Notes: a model not told the origin generated them from the sequence alone. Positions 1 to 8,866 are shown, counted from the stretch's first letter. The stretch is 64,000 nt of DNA from Streptomyces parvus (GCF_032121415.1 NZ_CP135079.1:5704001-5768000), one strand, 5' to 3'. Program-made: numbers and translations.

Positions 1-412
1 TGTGGTGCTCCAGATCGGCGCGCACGTCGACCCCGTCGAACTCGGTGACGTGCCGGGCAATGTGGAGGTGCGCACCTGGGTGCCGCAGCTGGCCGTCCTC
101 AGGCAGGCCGACGCCTTCATCACCCACGCCGGTGCGGGCGGCAGTCAGGAGGGGCTCGCCACGGGCACCCCGATGGTCGCCGTACCGCAGGCCGTCGACC
201 AGTTCGGCAACGCGGACATGCTCCAGTCCCTGGGGGTGGCCCGGCATCTGCCGATGGAGGAGGCGAACGCCGCGAGCCTGCGCGAGGCCGTGCTCGCCCT
301 CGTGGACGATCCCGAAGTGGCCGCCCGGTGCGCACGCCTGAGTGAGCAGATGGCGCGGGAGGGCGGCACGCCGAGGGCCGCCGACCTCATCGAGGCGGAG
401 CTGTCGCGCTGA
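1..412 (+). CDS. Macrolide-type glycosyltransferase, C-terminal part
   Basis: This is the C-terminal end of a GT-B fold glycosyltransferase of the MGT/UGT family. The gene begins before the window, and about 136 residues are visible. The run VRTWVPQLAVLRQADAFITH followed by AGAGGSQEGLATGTPMVAVP is the nucleotide-sugar binding motif of the family, with the HAG and the later DQFGNA segment contacting the donor. Such enzymes move an activated hexose to a macrolide, polyketide or other small acceptor in the cytoplasm, for detoxification or biosynthesis. The acceptor cannot be told from this fragment. The 568 bases after it hold no gene, so it is the last gene of its transcription unit. Confidence 0.85.
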   Translation, partial: VVLQIGAHVDPVELGDVPGNVEVRTWVPQLAVLRQADAFITHAGAGGSQEGLATGTPMVAVPQAVDQFGNADMLQSLGVARHLPMEEANAASLREAVLALVDDPEVAARCARLSEQMAREGGTPRAADLIEAELSR

Positions 413-980
413 GCGGATCCGCCTGACTGTTATCCGGACGTTCTCCGTCCCGTCCCGACCGCCGCGGCCTGCGGTTACTCGGGGCGGGGCGTCTCTGTTT
501 CGGCTCTGTGAAGCCGGTAATGCGACGGGTCCGGTCGGCGCATCTGCACGCACGCCCTCGCGATTTCACACCCGGGACCGGGCGTTCACCCCTCATGCGC
601 ACACCTTCACGGGTCTTCACGGGTCTTCACGCATGGTCACTCCTGCCCCAGAGGGCGCGGGGAGGGTGCGCGCGCCGGGTGGGCGGGAAGTGCCCAGTGC
701 TTCAAGTGCCGCTCTGAACAGGCGAAATGCAGGATGAGAGGGTCTTCGCGGGGTGGTCACGGGACCGCCGGTCCGGGCGGGGCAACCGCTCGGCCCGTCG
801 CCGCGGCCGTTGTGACCAGCCATGGCCGATTTCCTATGACGAAACCTTGCTGAGCAAGTCACACCTCCATGAAGGTCTTGATCTGTGCTCGTCAATCGGT
901 CAGGGTTTCGAGCCAGCCCCCGGAGATCTTCCGGCCGAGGGCCAATCCCCCCACAAAGAATGACGAGGAGAACCCTCTTC
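413..980. other. Intergenic region before the secreted protease
   Basis: There is no supported gene in these 568 bases. They hold a short 10-base tandem repeat near 605-631 and the upstream region of the protease gene. A ribosome binding site (gacgaggagaa, 962-972) precedes the protease start. No clear hairpin terminator for the glycosyltransferase was found. Confidence 0.6.
605..631. repeat. 10-base tandem repeat (gggtcttcac)
   Basis: The unit gggtcttcac occurs twice in tandem, preceded by a further cttcac and followed by g. The period is 10 bases, close to one helical turn, so it could be a protein binding site or slippage. It lies about 350 bases upstream of the protease start. Confidence 0.5.
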
Positions 981-2183
981 ATGGCCAAGCACCAGCGCAC
1001 CCGTCGCACCAAGCTCACCGCCGCGATCACCGCCGTGGCGGCCGCCGCCGGAGTCACCCTTCTCGGAACCTCGTTCGCGGGAGCCGCACCGGCCCCCCTG
1101 GGCACGGTCTACGGCACGGACGCCGCGACCGCCGTCTCCGGCAGCTACATCGTCATGCTGGACGAGAAGAAGGCCGACAAGTCCGAGCTCGCCAAGGAGT
1201 ACGGCGGCAAGCTCAAGCGCGACTACAACTCCAGCATCAACGGCTTCTCCGCCAGCGGCCTTTCGGAGACCGAGGCCAAGCGCCTCGCCGCCGACCCGGC
1301 CGTCGCCAAGGTGGTGCAGAACAAGAAGTTCAGCATCAACGCCACCCAGGACAACCCTCCGTCGTGGGGTCTGGACCGCATCGACCAGACCGAGACCGCG
1401 GGCGACAACGCCTACACCTACCCGGACGGCGGCGGCGAGGGCGTCACCGCGTACGTCATCGACACCGGTGTCCGCGTCACCCACGAGGACTTCGAGGGGC
1501 GCGCCACCTCCGGCTTCGACGCCGTCGACAACGACGACGACGCCGACGACGGCAACGGGCACGGCACCCACGTGGCGGGCACCATAGCCGGGGCCGCGCA
1601 CGGTGTCGCCAAGAAGGCGAACATCGTGGCCGTCCGCGTCCTGGACGACAACGGCTCGGGCACCACCGAGCAGGTCATCGCCGGGATCGACTGGGTCGCC
1701 GCCAACGCCAAGGGCCCGTCCGTCGCCAACATGAGCCTCGGCGGCGGGGCCGACCCGGCCCTCGACGAGGCGGTCCAGAAGGCCATCGCCGCGGGCATCA
1801 CCTTCGGCGTGGCCGCCGGGAACGAGTCCAGCGACGCCGGCCAGGGTTCGCCCGCCCGCGTCCCCGAGGCGATCACCGTCGCCTCGTCCACGGAGGCCGA
1901 CGAGCAGTCGGACTTCTCCAACTACGGCTCGGTCGTGGACATCTACGCCCCGGGCTCGGACATCACGTCCACCTGGAACGACAGCGACAGCGGCACCAAC
2001 ACCATCTCCGGTACGTCCATGGCCACCCCGCACGTCGTCGGCGCGGCCGCCGTCTACCTGGCGGGCCACCAGGACGCAACCCCGGAGGCCGTCGCCACGG
2101 CGCTCACCGAGGGAGCCACCCCGGACGCCATCAGCAACGCCACCGAGGGCACGGCCAACAAGCTCCTCAAGGTCGTCGAGTAA
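981..2183 (+). CDS. Secreted subtilisin-like serine protease (S8, with I9 propeptide)
   Basis: The 400-residue preproenzyme begins with a Sec signal peptide (basic MAKHQRTRRTK, then a hydrophobic Ala/Val run, cleavage near residue 35). An inhibitor I9 propeptide follows (about 50-120, starting GSYIVMLDEKKADKSELAKE), then the S8 domain. The catalytic triad is visible as Asp161 (VIDTG), His194 (GHGTHVAGT) and Ser346 (GTSMATPH), with the oxyanion Asn in AAGNESS. It should be exported, remove its own propeptide and act as an extracellular endoprotease of the proteinase K/aqualysin type. The ATG at 981 is chosen over an upstream in-frame start because gacgaggagaa sits 8 bases ahead and the signal peptide begins there. 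Two hairpins follow the gene. Confidence 0.95.
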   Translation: MAKHQRTRRTKLTAAITAVAAAAGVTLLGTSFAGAAPAPLGTVYGTDAATAVSGSYIVMLDEKKADKSELAKEYGGKLKRDYNSSINGFSASGLSETEAKRLAADPAVAKVVQNKKFSINATQDNPPSWGLDRIDQTETAGDNAYTYPDGGGEGVTAYVIDTGVRVTHEDFEGRATSGFDAVDNDDDADDGNGHGTHVAGTIAGAAHGVAKKANIVAVRVLDDNGSGTTEQVIAGIDWVAANAKGPSVANMSLGGGADPALDEAVQKAIAAGITFGVAAGNESSDAGQGSPARVPEAITVASSTEADEQSDFSNYGSVVDIYAPGSDITSTWNDSDSGTNTISGTSMATPHVVGAAAVYLAGHQDATPEAVATALTEGATPDAISNATEGTANKLLKVVE

Positions 2184-2216
2184 CACCCCGGTCGGTACCC
2201 CGGTTCCGGCCGGGCG

Positions 2217-2250
2217 CCGGGCGGCGGTGGTCACACACCCCGCCGCCCGG
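2217..2250 (+). terminator. Hairpin after the protease gene (1)
   Basis: There is a perfect 11-base stem, 2217-2227 with 2240-2250, and a 12-base loop. It lies 33 bases after the protease stop codon. There is no T run, as is usual in Streptomyces. Confidence 0.6.
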
Positions 2251-2264
2251 CCACCATCCGCACA

Positions 2265-2303
2265 GCAGCCGCCGCGCTCGCCCCCACGGGGCGCGGCGGC
2301 TGC
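2265..2303 (+). terminator. Hairpin after the protease gene (2)
   Basis: There is a perfect 13-base stem (gcagccgccgcgc at 2265-2277 with 2291-2303) and a 13-base loop, directly after the first hairpin. Together they form a tandem terminator for the protease. Confidence 0.65.
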
Positions 2304-2397
2304 GGCGTGTCCGGCCAACCGCTCCAGGGCCTGCCTGGCCGTTCCCGTCTGCCTCACGACGCCATGAAGGGGCAGGCAGGCCCTAGGCTGGGTGGCC

Positions 2398-2943
2398 ATG
2401 ACGACGTACGCAGCGCTCTTGCGCGGGATCAACGTGGGCGGCGGCAAGAGGGTTCCGATGCCCGAACTGCGCGATGTGCTCGCCGGGCTGGGGCACACCG
2501 GCATCGCCACCCACCTGCAGAGCGGCAACGCGGTCTTCCGCAGTGACAGCGAGGACGCCGACGCCCTCGCCGCAGCCCTGGAGCAGGCCCTGCGGGAGCG
2601 GTTCGGGTTCGCCGTCGACTGCCTCGTCCGTGACGCCGCGTATCTCGCGGCCGTCGCCGACGCCTGCCCCTTCCCCGCCGCCGAGCTGGAGGGCAAACAG
2701 CTCCACGTCACCTATGTCGACCGGCCCCTGGACCCCGGACGCTTCGCGGACCTGGACGCCGAAGCCTTCCTGCCGGAGGAGTTCCGGCTCGGCGACCGCT
2801 GCGTGTACCTGTACGCCCCCGACGGCCTCGGCCGCTCCAGACTGGCCGTCGCGCTGGGCCGCCCCCGCCATGTCAAAGGCATCGTCGCCACCACCCGTAA
2901 CTGGAACACCGTGGCGAAACTGGTGGAGCTGACGCGCAGCTGA
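2398..2943 (+). CDS. DUF1697 family protein
   Basis: This 181-residue cytoplasmic protein carries the DUF1697 signature at its very start (TTYAALLRGINVGGGKRVPM, then LRDVLAGLGH and TYLQSGN-type HLQSGNAVF). The family is of unknown function, and no catalytic residue can be assigned. A GTG lies two codons upstream, but the family consensus begins at the ATG. A TAGGCT hexamer at 2384-2389 lies 8 bases before the start, which fits a -10 box of a leaderless transcript. It stands alone between the protease and the ABC genes. Confidence 0.85.
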   Translation: MTTYAALLRGINVGGGKRVPMPELRDVLAGLGHTGIATHLQSGNAVFRSDSEDADALAAALEQALRERFGFAVDCLVRDAAYLAAVADACPFPAAELEGKQLHVTYVDRPLDPGRFADLDAEAFLPEEFRLGDRCVYLYAPDGLGRSRLAVALGRPRHVKGIVATTRNWNTVAKLVELTRS

Positions 2944-3006
2944 GGCCTCGCCCGCCGCGCACCCCGCCAAGCGGTCAGCCTGCGCCGCCGCTGCACCTGC
3001 TCATCC

Positions 3007-4377
3007 ATGGCCGCCATGGGACGGTCATCGCCTCGCTCACCGTGGACGACGCCCCCGCGCCCCGGCCCGCTGACCGCGTCGTGGATGCGCGGCATGCGGC
3101 TCTGCGCGGATCTGATGCACCTCACCTCCGACGCGGAGGCCGGAGGGATCCGCTCGCACCGCAGCTCCCTGTGGCGGGTCCTGATCGGCGCCCCGGTCCT
3201 GATGGCGCTCGGCCACTTCCTGGCCCGGCCCCTGGAACACCGCAGCGAGGCCGAACAGGAACAGGCCGCCCACGCCTCCGGGGTGGCCGCCGACCTGGTC
3301 GCCGGGGTCCGCGTGCTCAAGGGCCTGCGGGCCGAGCGCGCCGCCGTCGACCGCTACCGTGCCACCAGCCAGGCCTCCCGCGCAGCCCATGTGCGCGCCG
3401 CCCGCGCCGCCGCCCTCCAGACCGGTCTGATGCTCACGCTGACCGGCTCGTTCATCGCGCTCGTCGCCCTCGTCGGCGGCCGCCTGGTCCTCAGCGGTTC
3501 CATCGGTCTCGGCGCACTCGTCTCCGCCGTCGGCCTCGCCCTCTTCCTCCCCGGACCGATCGGCGTGCTGGCCTGGGTCGGCGCCGAGCTGGCCAAGGGC
3601 CGCGCCTCCGCCGCCCGGATCGCCGACGTGCTGGCCGCCCCGGGCGAGACCACCGGCGGCACCGCCGAACCGGCCGCCCCGTCCCGCGGCGAACTGCGCC
3701 TGAACGGACTCGGCCACGCCGGACTCGACGCCCTCGACCTGACCGTCCGCCCCGGGGAACACCTGGGCATCGTCGTCACCGACCCGGCCGACGCCGCCAC
3801 CCTGCCGCACTGCCTGGCCCGCCGCTGCGACCCGGTGCGGGGGAGCGTCGAACTCGACGGCGTCCCCCTCACCGAACTGGCCCCCACCGCCCTGCGCTCG
3901 ACGCTGCTCGTCGCCGAGCACGACGCCCAGCTCTTCGACGGCACCCTCCTGGAGAACGTCACCGCCGCCGCCCCCGCCGGGAGCGACCCGCGCGCCGCCA
4001 TGGCCGCCGCCGCCGTCGACGAGGTGGCCACCGCCCTGTTGGGCGGCACCGGCGGCCGGATCGGCGAGCGCGGCAGCTCGCTCTCCGGCGGCCAGCGCCA
4101 GCGCGTCGCCCTGGGCCGCGCACTCGCCGCCGACCGCAGCGTCCTCGTCGTCCACGACCCGACCACCGCGGTCGACGCCGCCACCGAAGCCCGGATCGCC
4201 GCCGGCATCCGGCGCGTCCGCACCGGCCGCACCACCGTCCTGGTCACCAGCAGCCCCGCCCTGCTCGCCGCCACCGACCGCGTCGTCCTCGTCGACGGCG
4301 GCACGATCACCGCCGAGGCCCCGCACGAGGCCCTCGTACGCGACCATCCCGTCTACCGCACGGCGGTGCTCACGTGA
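3007..4377 (+). CDS. ABC exporter half (degenerate ATP site), N-terminally truncated
   Basis: About 456 residues, against roughly 580-600 for a normal permease-ATPase half. Only three hydrophobic segments remain (near residues 58-75, 138-165 and 172-200), equivalent to the later helices of the six-helix domain. The text before them (LMHLTSDAEAGGIRSH) looks like the usual GDLxxRxTSDAE loop joined to a later helix, so the first helices are missing. The nucleotide domain has an intact signature (LSGGQRQRVALGRAL), but Walker A is replaced by VVTDPADAAT without GKS/T, and Walker B reads VLVVHDPTTAVD. Such degenerate sites are normal in one partner of heterodimeric exporters. The start is uncertain; ATGs at 3007, 3016 and 3085 are possible. 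The stop overlaps the next gene start (GTGA). It may be a decaying gene. Confidence 0.7.
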   Translation: MAAMGRSSPRSPWTTPPRPGPLTASWMRGMRLCADLMHLTSDAEAGGIRSHRSSLWRVLIGAPVLMALGHFLARPLEHRSEAEQEQAAHASGVAADLVAGVRVLKGLRAERAAVDRYRATSQASRAAHVRAARAAALQTGLMLTLTGSFIALVALVGGRLVLSGSIGLGALVSAVGLALFLPGPIGVLAWVGAELAKGRASAARIADVLAAPGETTGGTAEPAAPSRGELRLNGLGHAGLDALDLTVRPGEHLGIVVTDPADAATLPHCLARRCDPVRGSVELDGVPLTELAPTALRSTLLVAEHDAQLFDGTLLENVTAAAPAGSDPRAAMAAAAVDEVATALLGGTGGRIGERGSSLSGGQRQRVALGRALAADRSVLVVHDPTTAVDAATEARIAAGIRRVRTGRTTVLVTSSPALLAATDRVVLVDGGTITAEAPHEALVRDHPVYRTAVLT

Positions 4378-5786
4378 CCACTCCCTCGCCCACGGCCGAC
4401 GACAGCGCCGAGCTGCTCCCCATCGCCACCCCCGCCCGCACCCGGGCCGCCCTGCGCACCCTGATCCGCCCGGACCGGGGCCTCGCCCTGACCGGCGTCG
4501 GCATCCTGGTCGCGGCCACCGCCGTCGGCCTCCTCGTCCAGCCGGTGCAACTGCTCACCGCCCGCTGGTACGTACGCCGCGCCCTCACCCTCTACGCCGA
4601 CCAGCGGGTCGCCAACGGGGCTCAGCAGCAACAGCTCCTGGAGACCATCGGCGGCGCCGTGACCGTACGCGGCCACCGGCTGGAGGAGCAGCACACCGAG
4701 CTCAGCGCCGGACGCTCACGCAAGGCCGTCGACCTCACCATGCGCAGCGTCAACCTGGTGCTGGGCTTCTACGGGCGGCTGCACATCGCCGAGTACATCG
4801 GCCTGGCCGCCGTCCTGACCGCCGGATTCTGGCTGGTCCGCGACGGCGCGGTGTCGATCGGTACGGCCACCGCCGCCGCCCTCTACTTCCACAGCCTCTT
4901 CGGGCCCGTCAACGCCGCCCTCGTGCTGCTCGACGACGCCCAGTCGGCGGCGGCCGGACTGGCCCGGCTGGTCGGCGTGACCGACCTGGCGGAGCAGCCG
5001 GAGCCGGAGGCAGGAAAGGCCGCGCCCGCCTCCGTACCGCACCAGCGCACCGCCCCCGAAGGCGCCGCCGTCACCGCACATGCCGTCAGCCACGCCTACG
5101 GGCCCGGCCGCCCCGTGCTGCACGAGGTCTCCCTCGCCCTGGAGCCCGGCCAACACGTGGCGCTCGTCGGGACCAGCGGGGCCGGGAAGTCGACCCTCGC
5201 CCGGATCGTCGCGGGCGTCCAGCAGCCCACCTCGGGCACGGTCACCGCACCGGCGGGGGCGGGCGGACACCCGGTCGTCCTGGTCACCCAGGAGGTCCAC
5301 GTCTTCACCGGCACCCTCGCCGAGGACCTCCGGCTCGCCCGCCCCGACGCCGCCGACGCCGACCTGCGCACCGCCCTGGCCACCGTGCACGCCCTGGACT
5401 GGGCCGAGGCGCTCCCCGACGGGCTCGCCACCGTCGTCGGCGAGGGCGGCCACCGCCTCGACGCCGCCCGCGCCCAGCAACTCGCCCTCGCCCGGCTCGT
5501 CCTGGCCGACCCCGCCCTCGCCGTCCTCGACGAGGCGACCGCCGAGGCGGGCAGCGCGGGCGCCCGGGTCCTGGAACGCTCGGCCGAGGCCGCCCTCGCG
5601 GGCCGCACCGCCCTGATCGTCGCCCACCGCCTCACCCAGGCCGTCGCCGCCGACCGGGTCGTCGTGCTGGAGGCCGGCCGCGTCGTCGAGAGCGGCCCGC
5701 ACGACGAACTGCGCGACGCGGACGGCCCGTACGCCGCCCTGTGGCGCGCCTGGTCCGGCAGCCGCACCGCCGCACCCCGCCCCTGA
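4374..5786 (+). CDS. ABC exporter half (canonical Walker A), internally shortened
   Basis: This 470-residue partner of the preceding gene starts at a GTG that overlaps its stop by four bases. After one helix (residues about 35-60, LALTGVGILVAATAVGLLVQ) the text runs straight into PVQLLTARWYVRRALTLYAD, which in relatives follows the fourth helix. About 120-130 residues of membrane domain therefore appear to be missing in frame. Two further helices remain. The nucleotide domain has canonical Walker A (GTSGAGKST) and Walker B (LAVLDEATAE), but the signature LSGGQ is replaced by LDAARAQQ. With the first protein this gives one complete and one degenerate ATP site, as in heterodimeric exporters. 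The substrate is unknown. Both reading frames are still open, so function cannot be excluded. Confidence 0.7.
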   Translation: MTTPSPTADDSAELLPIATPARTRAALRTLIRPDRGLALTGVGILVAATAVGLLVQPVQLLTARWYVRRALTLYADQRVANGAQQQQLLETIGGAVTVRGHRLEEQHTELSAGRSRKAVDLTMRSVNLVLGFYGRLHIAEYIGLAAVLTAGFWLVRDGAVSIGTATAAALYFHSLFGPVNAALVLLDDAQSAAAGLARLVGVTDLAEQPEPEAGKAAPASVPHQRTAPEGAAVTAHAVSHAYGPGRPVLHEVSLALEPGQHVALVGTSGAGKSTLARIVAGVQQPTSGTVTAPAGAGGHPVVLVTQEVHVFTGTLAEDLRLARPDAADADLRTALATVHALDWAEALPDGLATVVGEGGHRLDAARAQQLALARLVLADPALAVLDEATAEAGSAGARVLERSAEAALAGRTALIVAHRLTQAVAADRVVVLEAGRVVESGPHDELRDADGPYAALWRAWSGSRTAAPRP

Positions 5787-5846
5787 CCCCGCGCAGGGGC
5801 CGCCGCACGCACCGACCGGCCGAACGGCGGTCCGCCCGTCCCGGCC

Positions 5847-6323
5847 TCAGATGCCCGCGGAGGCCATCTCGATGATGGAGCGGTAGTAGGCGGCGGTCGA
5901 GACCACGCACGCGCGGTAGGTGCGGTTGTCCTTCACCACCAGGAAGTAGTCGCGCAGGTTCTTCCAGTACTGGACGAGATAGCCGAGACCGGGGACGAAG
6001 CCCGGCGGCCGGGGGACGAGCGCGAACGCCTCGGAGCACTGCAGGATGCGCTCGGTGGCCTGCGAGAGTACGTCGGCGACCTCGGCGTTCATGTTCCAGC
6101 CGGCGGCCAGTTGGGGCGTCCAGATGGCGCCCGCGATCTCCCTCAGGTGCTCCTGCTCCTCGGGCGACGGATCGGCCTGGAGCCGGAACGCCTCGGCGGC
6201 CGGCGGGGTGCCGGTGTGCCCGCTGCCGACGGCCAGGGCCGGTGCGGCCGCCCCGGCGGTGAGCATCGCCCCGGAGAGCGCGAGCGCCAACGCCGGAATC
6301 GTCGTGCACCTGCGTCTTCTCAT
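5847..6323 (-). CDS. Small secreted protein of unknown function
   Basis: The 158 residues start with a clear signal peptide (MRRRRCTTIPALALALSGAM, cleavage near residue 31 after APALA). The mature part is mostly helical by composition, with many Trp and Tyr (AGWNMNAEVADVL, LVQYWKNLRDYFLVVKDN) and two Cys (in ILQCSEAF and RACVVSTA) that could form a disulfide. No family is recognised. A strong ribosome binding site (gggagggg) lies 6 bases before the ATG. It converges on the ABC genes and is divergent from the DsbA-fold gene. Confidence 0.75.
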   Translation of the reverse strand: MRRRRCTTIPALALALSGAMLTAGAAAPALAVGSGHTGTPPAAEAFRLQADPSPEEQEHLREIAGAIWTPQLAAGWNMNAEVADVLSQATERILQCSEAFALVPRPPGFVPGLGYLVQYWKNLRDYFLVVKDNRTYRACVVSTAAYYRSIIEMASAGI

Positions 6324-6524
6324 GGTGGTTCCCCTCCCGGTCGCCCGCCCTGCCGGCGGGACCGCGCGGTCGCTCCGCGTGAACCGACGCTGACATGCGG
6401 CCCGTTGCCCGTCAACGGGGCCTGTTCGGCCGTTCCGCGCCCCGGACGGCGTACGTAATGGCCCACCGAACCGGCCCCGAATTGGCCCGGGAGTCCGCGC
6501 CACTCGCTGCCTAGGCTGAGGCGC

Positions 6525-7163
6525 ATGAGCGCACAGCACCCCGCCACCGGGCCCGCCGCCCGCACCACCGTCGACTTCCACTTCGACCCCGCCTGTCCGT
6601 TCGCGTGGATCACCTCCCGCTGGATGCTGGAGGTGGAGCGGCGCCGGGACATCGAACTGCGCTTCCGCCCCATGAGCCTCTACCTGCACAACGAGGGCAA
6701 CGAGCTGCCCGACTGGTACCGCGAGCTCGTCGACAAGTCGATCGGACCGGTCCGGGTGGCCGTCGCCGCTGCGGCCGCCCACGGCGACGGAGTCCTGCGG
6801 GACCTCTACACCGCGCTCGGCACCCGCATCCACCAGCACAAGGAGAAGGACTTCGACGCGGTGATCGCCGCCTCCCTGGCCGAACTGGACCTGCCCGCCG
6901 CCCTGGCGGAAGCGGCCCACTCCACGGCGTACGACGCCGAGGTCGCCCGCCGCCACGGCGCGGGCAAGGACCCGGAGCAGGACGCGTATGTGGGAACACC
7001 GACGATCCACGTCGACGGCACGGTCTGGTTCGGCCCGGTCCTCAACGCGATCCCGCGTGGCGAGGAGGCGGCCGAACTCTTCGACAGCTTCCGGGTCCTC
7101 GCCAAGCACCCGGGATTCTTCGAACTCAAGCGAGCGCGCTCCGGCGGGCTGTCCTACGACTGA
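6525..7163 (+). CDS. DsbA-fold oxidoreductase (Rv2466c/mycothiol-dependent nitroreductase family)
   Basis: This 212-residue protein has a DsbA-like thioredoxin fold with an inserted helical domain. It begins VDFHFDPACPFAWITSRWML, where Cys24 is at the position of the active-site CPWC of Mycobacterium tuberculosis Rv2466c. The second Cys is Ala here, so only a monothiol mechanism is possible, probably through a mixed disulfide with mycothiol. The cis-Pro loop is GTPTIHVDG. A TAGGCT box at 6512-6517 lies just before the ATG, suggesting leaderless transcription. The neighbouring sulfur genes converge on it. The exact substrate is unknown. Confidence 0.8.
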   Translation: MSAQHPATGPAARTTVDFHFDPACPFAWITSRWMLEVERRRDIELRFRPMSLYLHNEGNELPDWYRELVDKSIGPVRVAVAAAAAHGDGVLRDLYTALGTRIHQHKEKDFDAVIAASLAELDLPAALAEAAHSTAYDAEVARRHGAGKDPEQDAYVGTPTIHVDGTVWFGPVLNAIPRGEEAAELFDSFRVLAKHPGFFELKRARSGGLSYD

Positions 7164-7175
7164 CAGGCAGACCCC

Positions 7176-7928
7176 TCACGCCGACAGCGACGCCCCCACC
7201 GGCACCCGTGCCTCGTCGAACCGGTTCAGCAGCAGCCGCGCCACTTCGGGGGCGGGGCCCAGGACATCGGCCAGGACGTCCGCACCGGCCGCCTCGGCGC
7301 CCGCCGCGATGCGGTCGGGGAGGCGGCCGGGCGCGATGACATACGGGGCCACCGCCACCCGGTCCACGCCCTCGGCGCGCAGGGCCCGTACCGCGTCCTC
7401 GGTACGGGGGAGGAGTGCGGAGGCGAACGCAGGCCGCACGGCGCACCAACCGGTGTGCCGCAGCTCCCGCGCGATTTCAGCGATCACTGCGATCGCCTCC
7501 GGGTCTGTGGATCCCGCCGAGGCCAGGACGAGCCCGGTCCGGGGCAGGTCGCCGGGACGGACCCCGGCCTCCCGCAGCCGCCGCCCCAGGGTGGCGTTGA
7601 GCAGCGGGGACGGGCCGAGGACGTCGGCCTGCCCGATGTGCAGCCCCGGCAGCCGGGCGCGGGCCTCGCGCAGGACCGAGGGGATGTCGGTCTTGGCGTG
7701 GAACGCCCGGGTCAGGAGGAGGGGGAGGGCGACGACCTCGTCCGCCCCCTCGGCCGCCAGGCGCTCCAGCACCCGGGGCACGGACGGGGCGTTGAACTCC
7801 AGGAACGCCGTCTCCACCCGCAGTCCCGGCCGCTCGGCGCGGACCCGCTCGGTGAGCGCGTGCACGGTCGCGGCGTGCCGCGGGTCGCGGCTGCCGTGGG
7901 CGATGACGAGGAGAGCGGGATGCGTCAT
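7176..7928 (-). CDS. Sirohydrochlorin chelatase (CbiX/SirB family)
   Basis: The 250-residue protein has two CbiX domains in tandem (about 1-120 and 125-250). It starts PALLVIAHGSRDPRH, where the His of AHGSRD is a metal/porphyrin-contacting residue of the class II chelatases. It inserts iron into sirohydrochlorin to give siroheme, the cofactor of sulfite reductase. It is the last gene of the sulfur assimilation operon, 8 bases after the permease gene, which explains its role: cofactor supply for the operon's own reductase. Cobalt insertion for cobalamin is the alternative in this family, but the context favours siroheme. Confidence 0.85.
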   Translation of the reverse strand: MTHPALLVIAHGSRDPRHAATVHALTERVRAERPGLRVETAFLEFNAPSVPRVLERLAAEGADEVVALPLLLTRAFHAKTDIPSVLREARARLPGLHIGQADVLGPSPLLNATLGRRLREAGVRPGDLPRTGLVLASAGSTDPEAIAVIAEIARELRHTGWCAVRPAFASALLPRTEDAVRALRAEGVDRVAVAPYVIAPGRLPDRIAAGAEAAGADVLADVLGPAPEVARLLLNRFDEARVPVGASLSA

Positions 7929-7936
7929 GGGAAGGC

Positions 7937-8866
7937 TCAGTTCTTGACGAGGAGACCGCGGCTGCGCAGCACCCACCGCTCCAGCGGACTGAAGATGAGC
8001 AGGTCGATGGCGATGCCGACGAACAGGATGAGCAGGATCGACAGGAAGATCCCGGGCATGTCGAAGTTGCTGCGGCCGTTCTCCAGCAACTGGCCCAGGC
8101 CAAGGCCCAGTTCGGGCGACGAGGCGATAATCTCGGCGGCCATGAGGGAGCGCCAGGAGAACGCCCAGCCCTGCTTGAGGCCCGCCAGATAGCCGGGCAG
8201 CGCCGCCGGGAGCACGATGTGCCAGGTCCCGCGCAGCCCGGTCGCGCCCAGCGTGCGGCCCGCCCGGAGGAACAGCGGCGGCACCTGGTCGACACCGGAG
8301 ACCAGACCGTTGGCGATCGAGGGCACCGCGCCCAGCAGGATCACCGCGTACATCATCTGGTCGTTCAGCCCGAGCCAGATCACCGCCGGGGCCACCCACG
8401 CCACCGAGGGCAGCGACTGGAGGCCGGACAGGATCGGGCCGATCGCGGCCCGGACCAGCTTCACCCGGGCGACCAGCAGCCCCAGCGGCGTACCGATGGC
8501 GACCGCGAGCAGGAAGCCGAGCAGACCGCGCGAGACGCTGGTCCAGACGACCTCCAGCAGCGTGCCCGCCAGCCACATCTCTTTCGCGCTGTCCCACACC
8601 GCGGACGGCGGCGGCAGCTTGTAGGTCTCCGTCACCTGGGCGCGGACCAGCAGCTCCCAGACCACCAGGACCAGTGCCACCGCCACGACCGGCGGCAGTA
8701 CCTTGCGCAGCAGGACCTCGCGCACCGGGGTGCGGCGGATCTGCACGGCGTCGAGCGCGTCGAGGCCGGCCTCCAGGCCCGCCAGATCGTCGGGCTTCTG
8801 ATCCACCGGTCCGGGCGCCGCCCCGTCCGGCCGCTTCCGGTCGGACGTGATGTCAGTGCTGGCCAT
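7937..8866 (-). CDS. ssuC: Sulfonate/sulfate-type ABC transporter permease
   Basis: This 309-residue inner-membrane permease belongs to the BPD_transp_1 family. About six helices are visible, with the EAA-type loop near RAGRTLGATGLRGTWHIVLP. A long hydrophilic N-terminus (about 65 residues) precedes the first helix (VVAVALVLVVWELLV). The start at 8866 lies inside the end of the ATPase gene (14-base overlap), so translation is coupled. With ssuB and ssuA it forms an importer of the SsuABC/TauABC group. The substrate (aliphatic sulfonate or another sulfur source) is inferred from the operon. Confidence 0.88.
   Translation of the reverse strand: MASTDITSDRKRPDGAAPGPVDQKPDDLAGLEAGLDALDAVQIRRTPVREVLLRKVLPPVVAVALVLVVWELLVRAQVTETYKLPPPSAVWDSAKEMWLAGTLLEVVWTSVSRGLLGFLLAVAIGTPLGLLVARVKLVRAAIGPILSGLQSLPSVAWVAPAVIWLGLNDQMMYAVILLGAVPSIANGLVSGVDQVPPLFLRAGRTLGATGLRGTWHIVLPAALPGYLAGLKQGWAFSWRSLMAAEIIASSPELGLGLGQLLENGRSNFDMPGIFLSILLILFVGIAIDLLIFSPLERWVLRSRGLLVKN

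Noticed and set aside
1..412. Edge of a macrolide biosynthetic cluster
   Set aside because: Only the glycosyltransferase tail is visible; no polyketide or sugar genes follow it.
900..2711. Long open frame opposite the protease gene
   Set aside because: It is a GC-rich antisense shadow with Gly/Arg/Val-rich low-complexity text; the plus strand encodes a complete subtilisin.
3007..5786. CydDC-type or antibiotic-specific exporter assignment
   Set aside because: No cytochrome bd genes or biosynthetic genes are nearby, and the membrane domains are too incomplete to assign a substrate.
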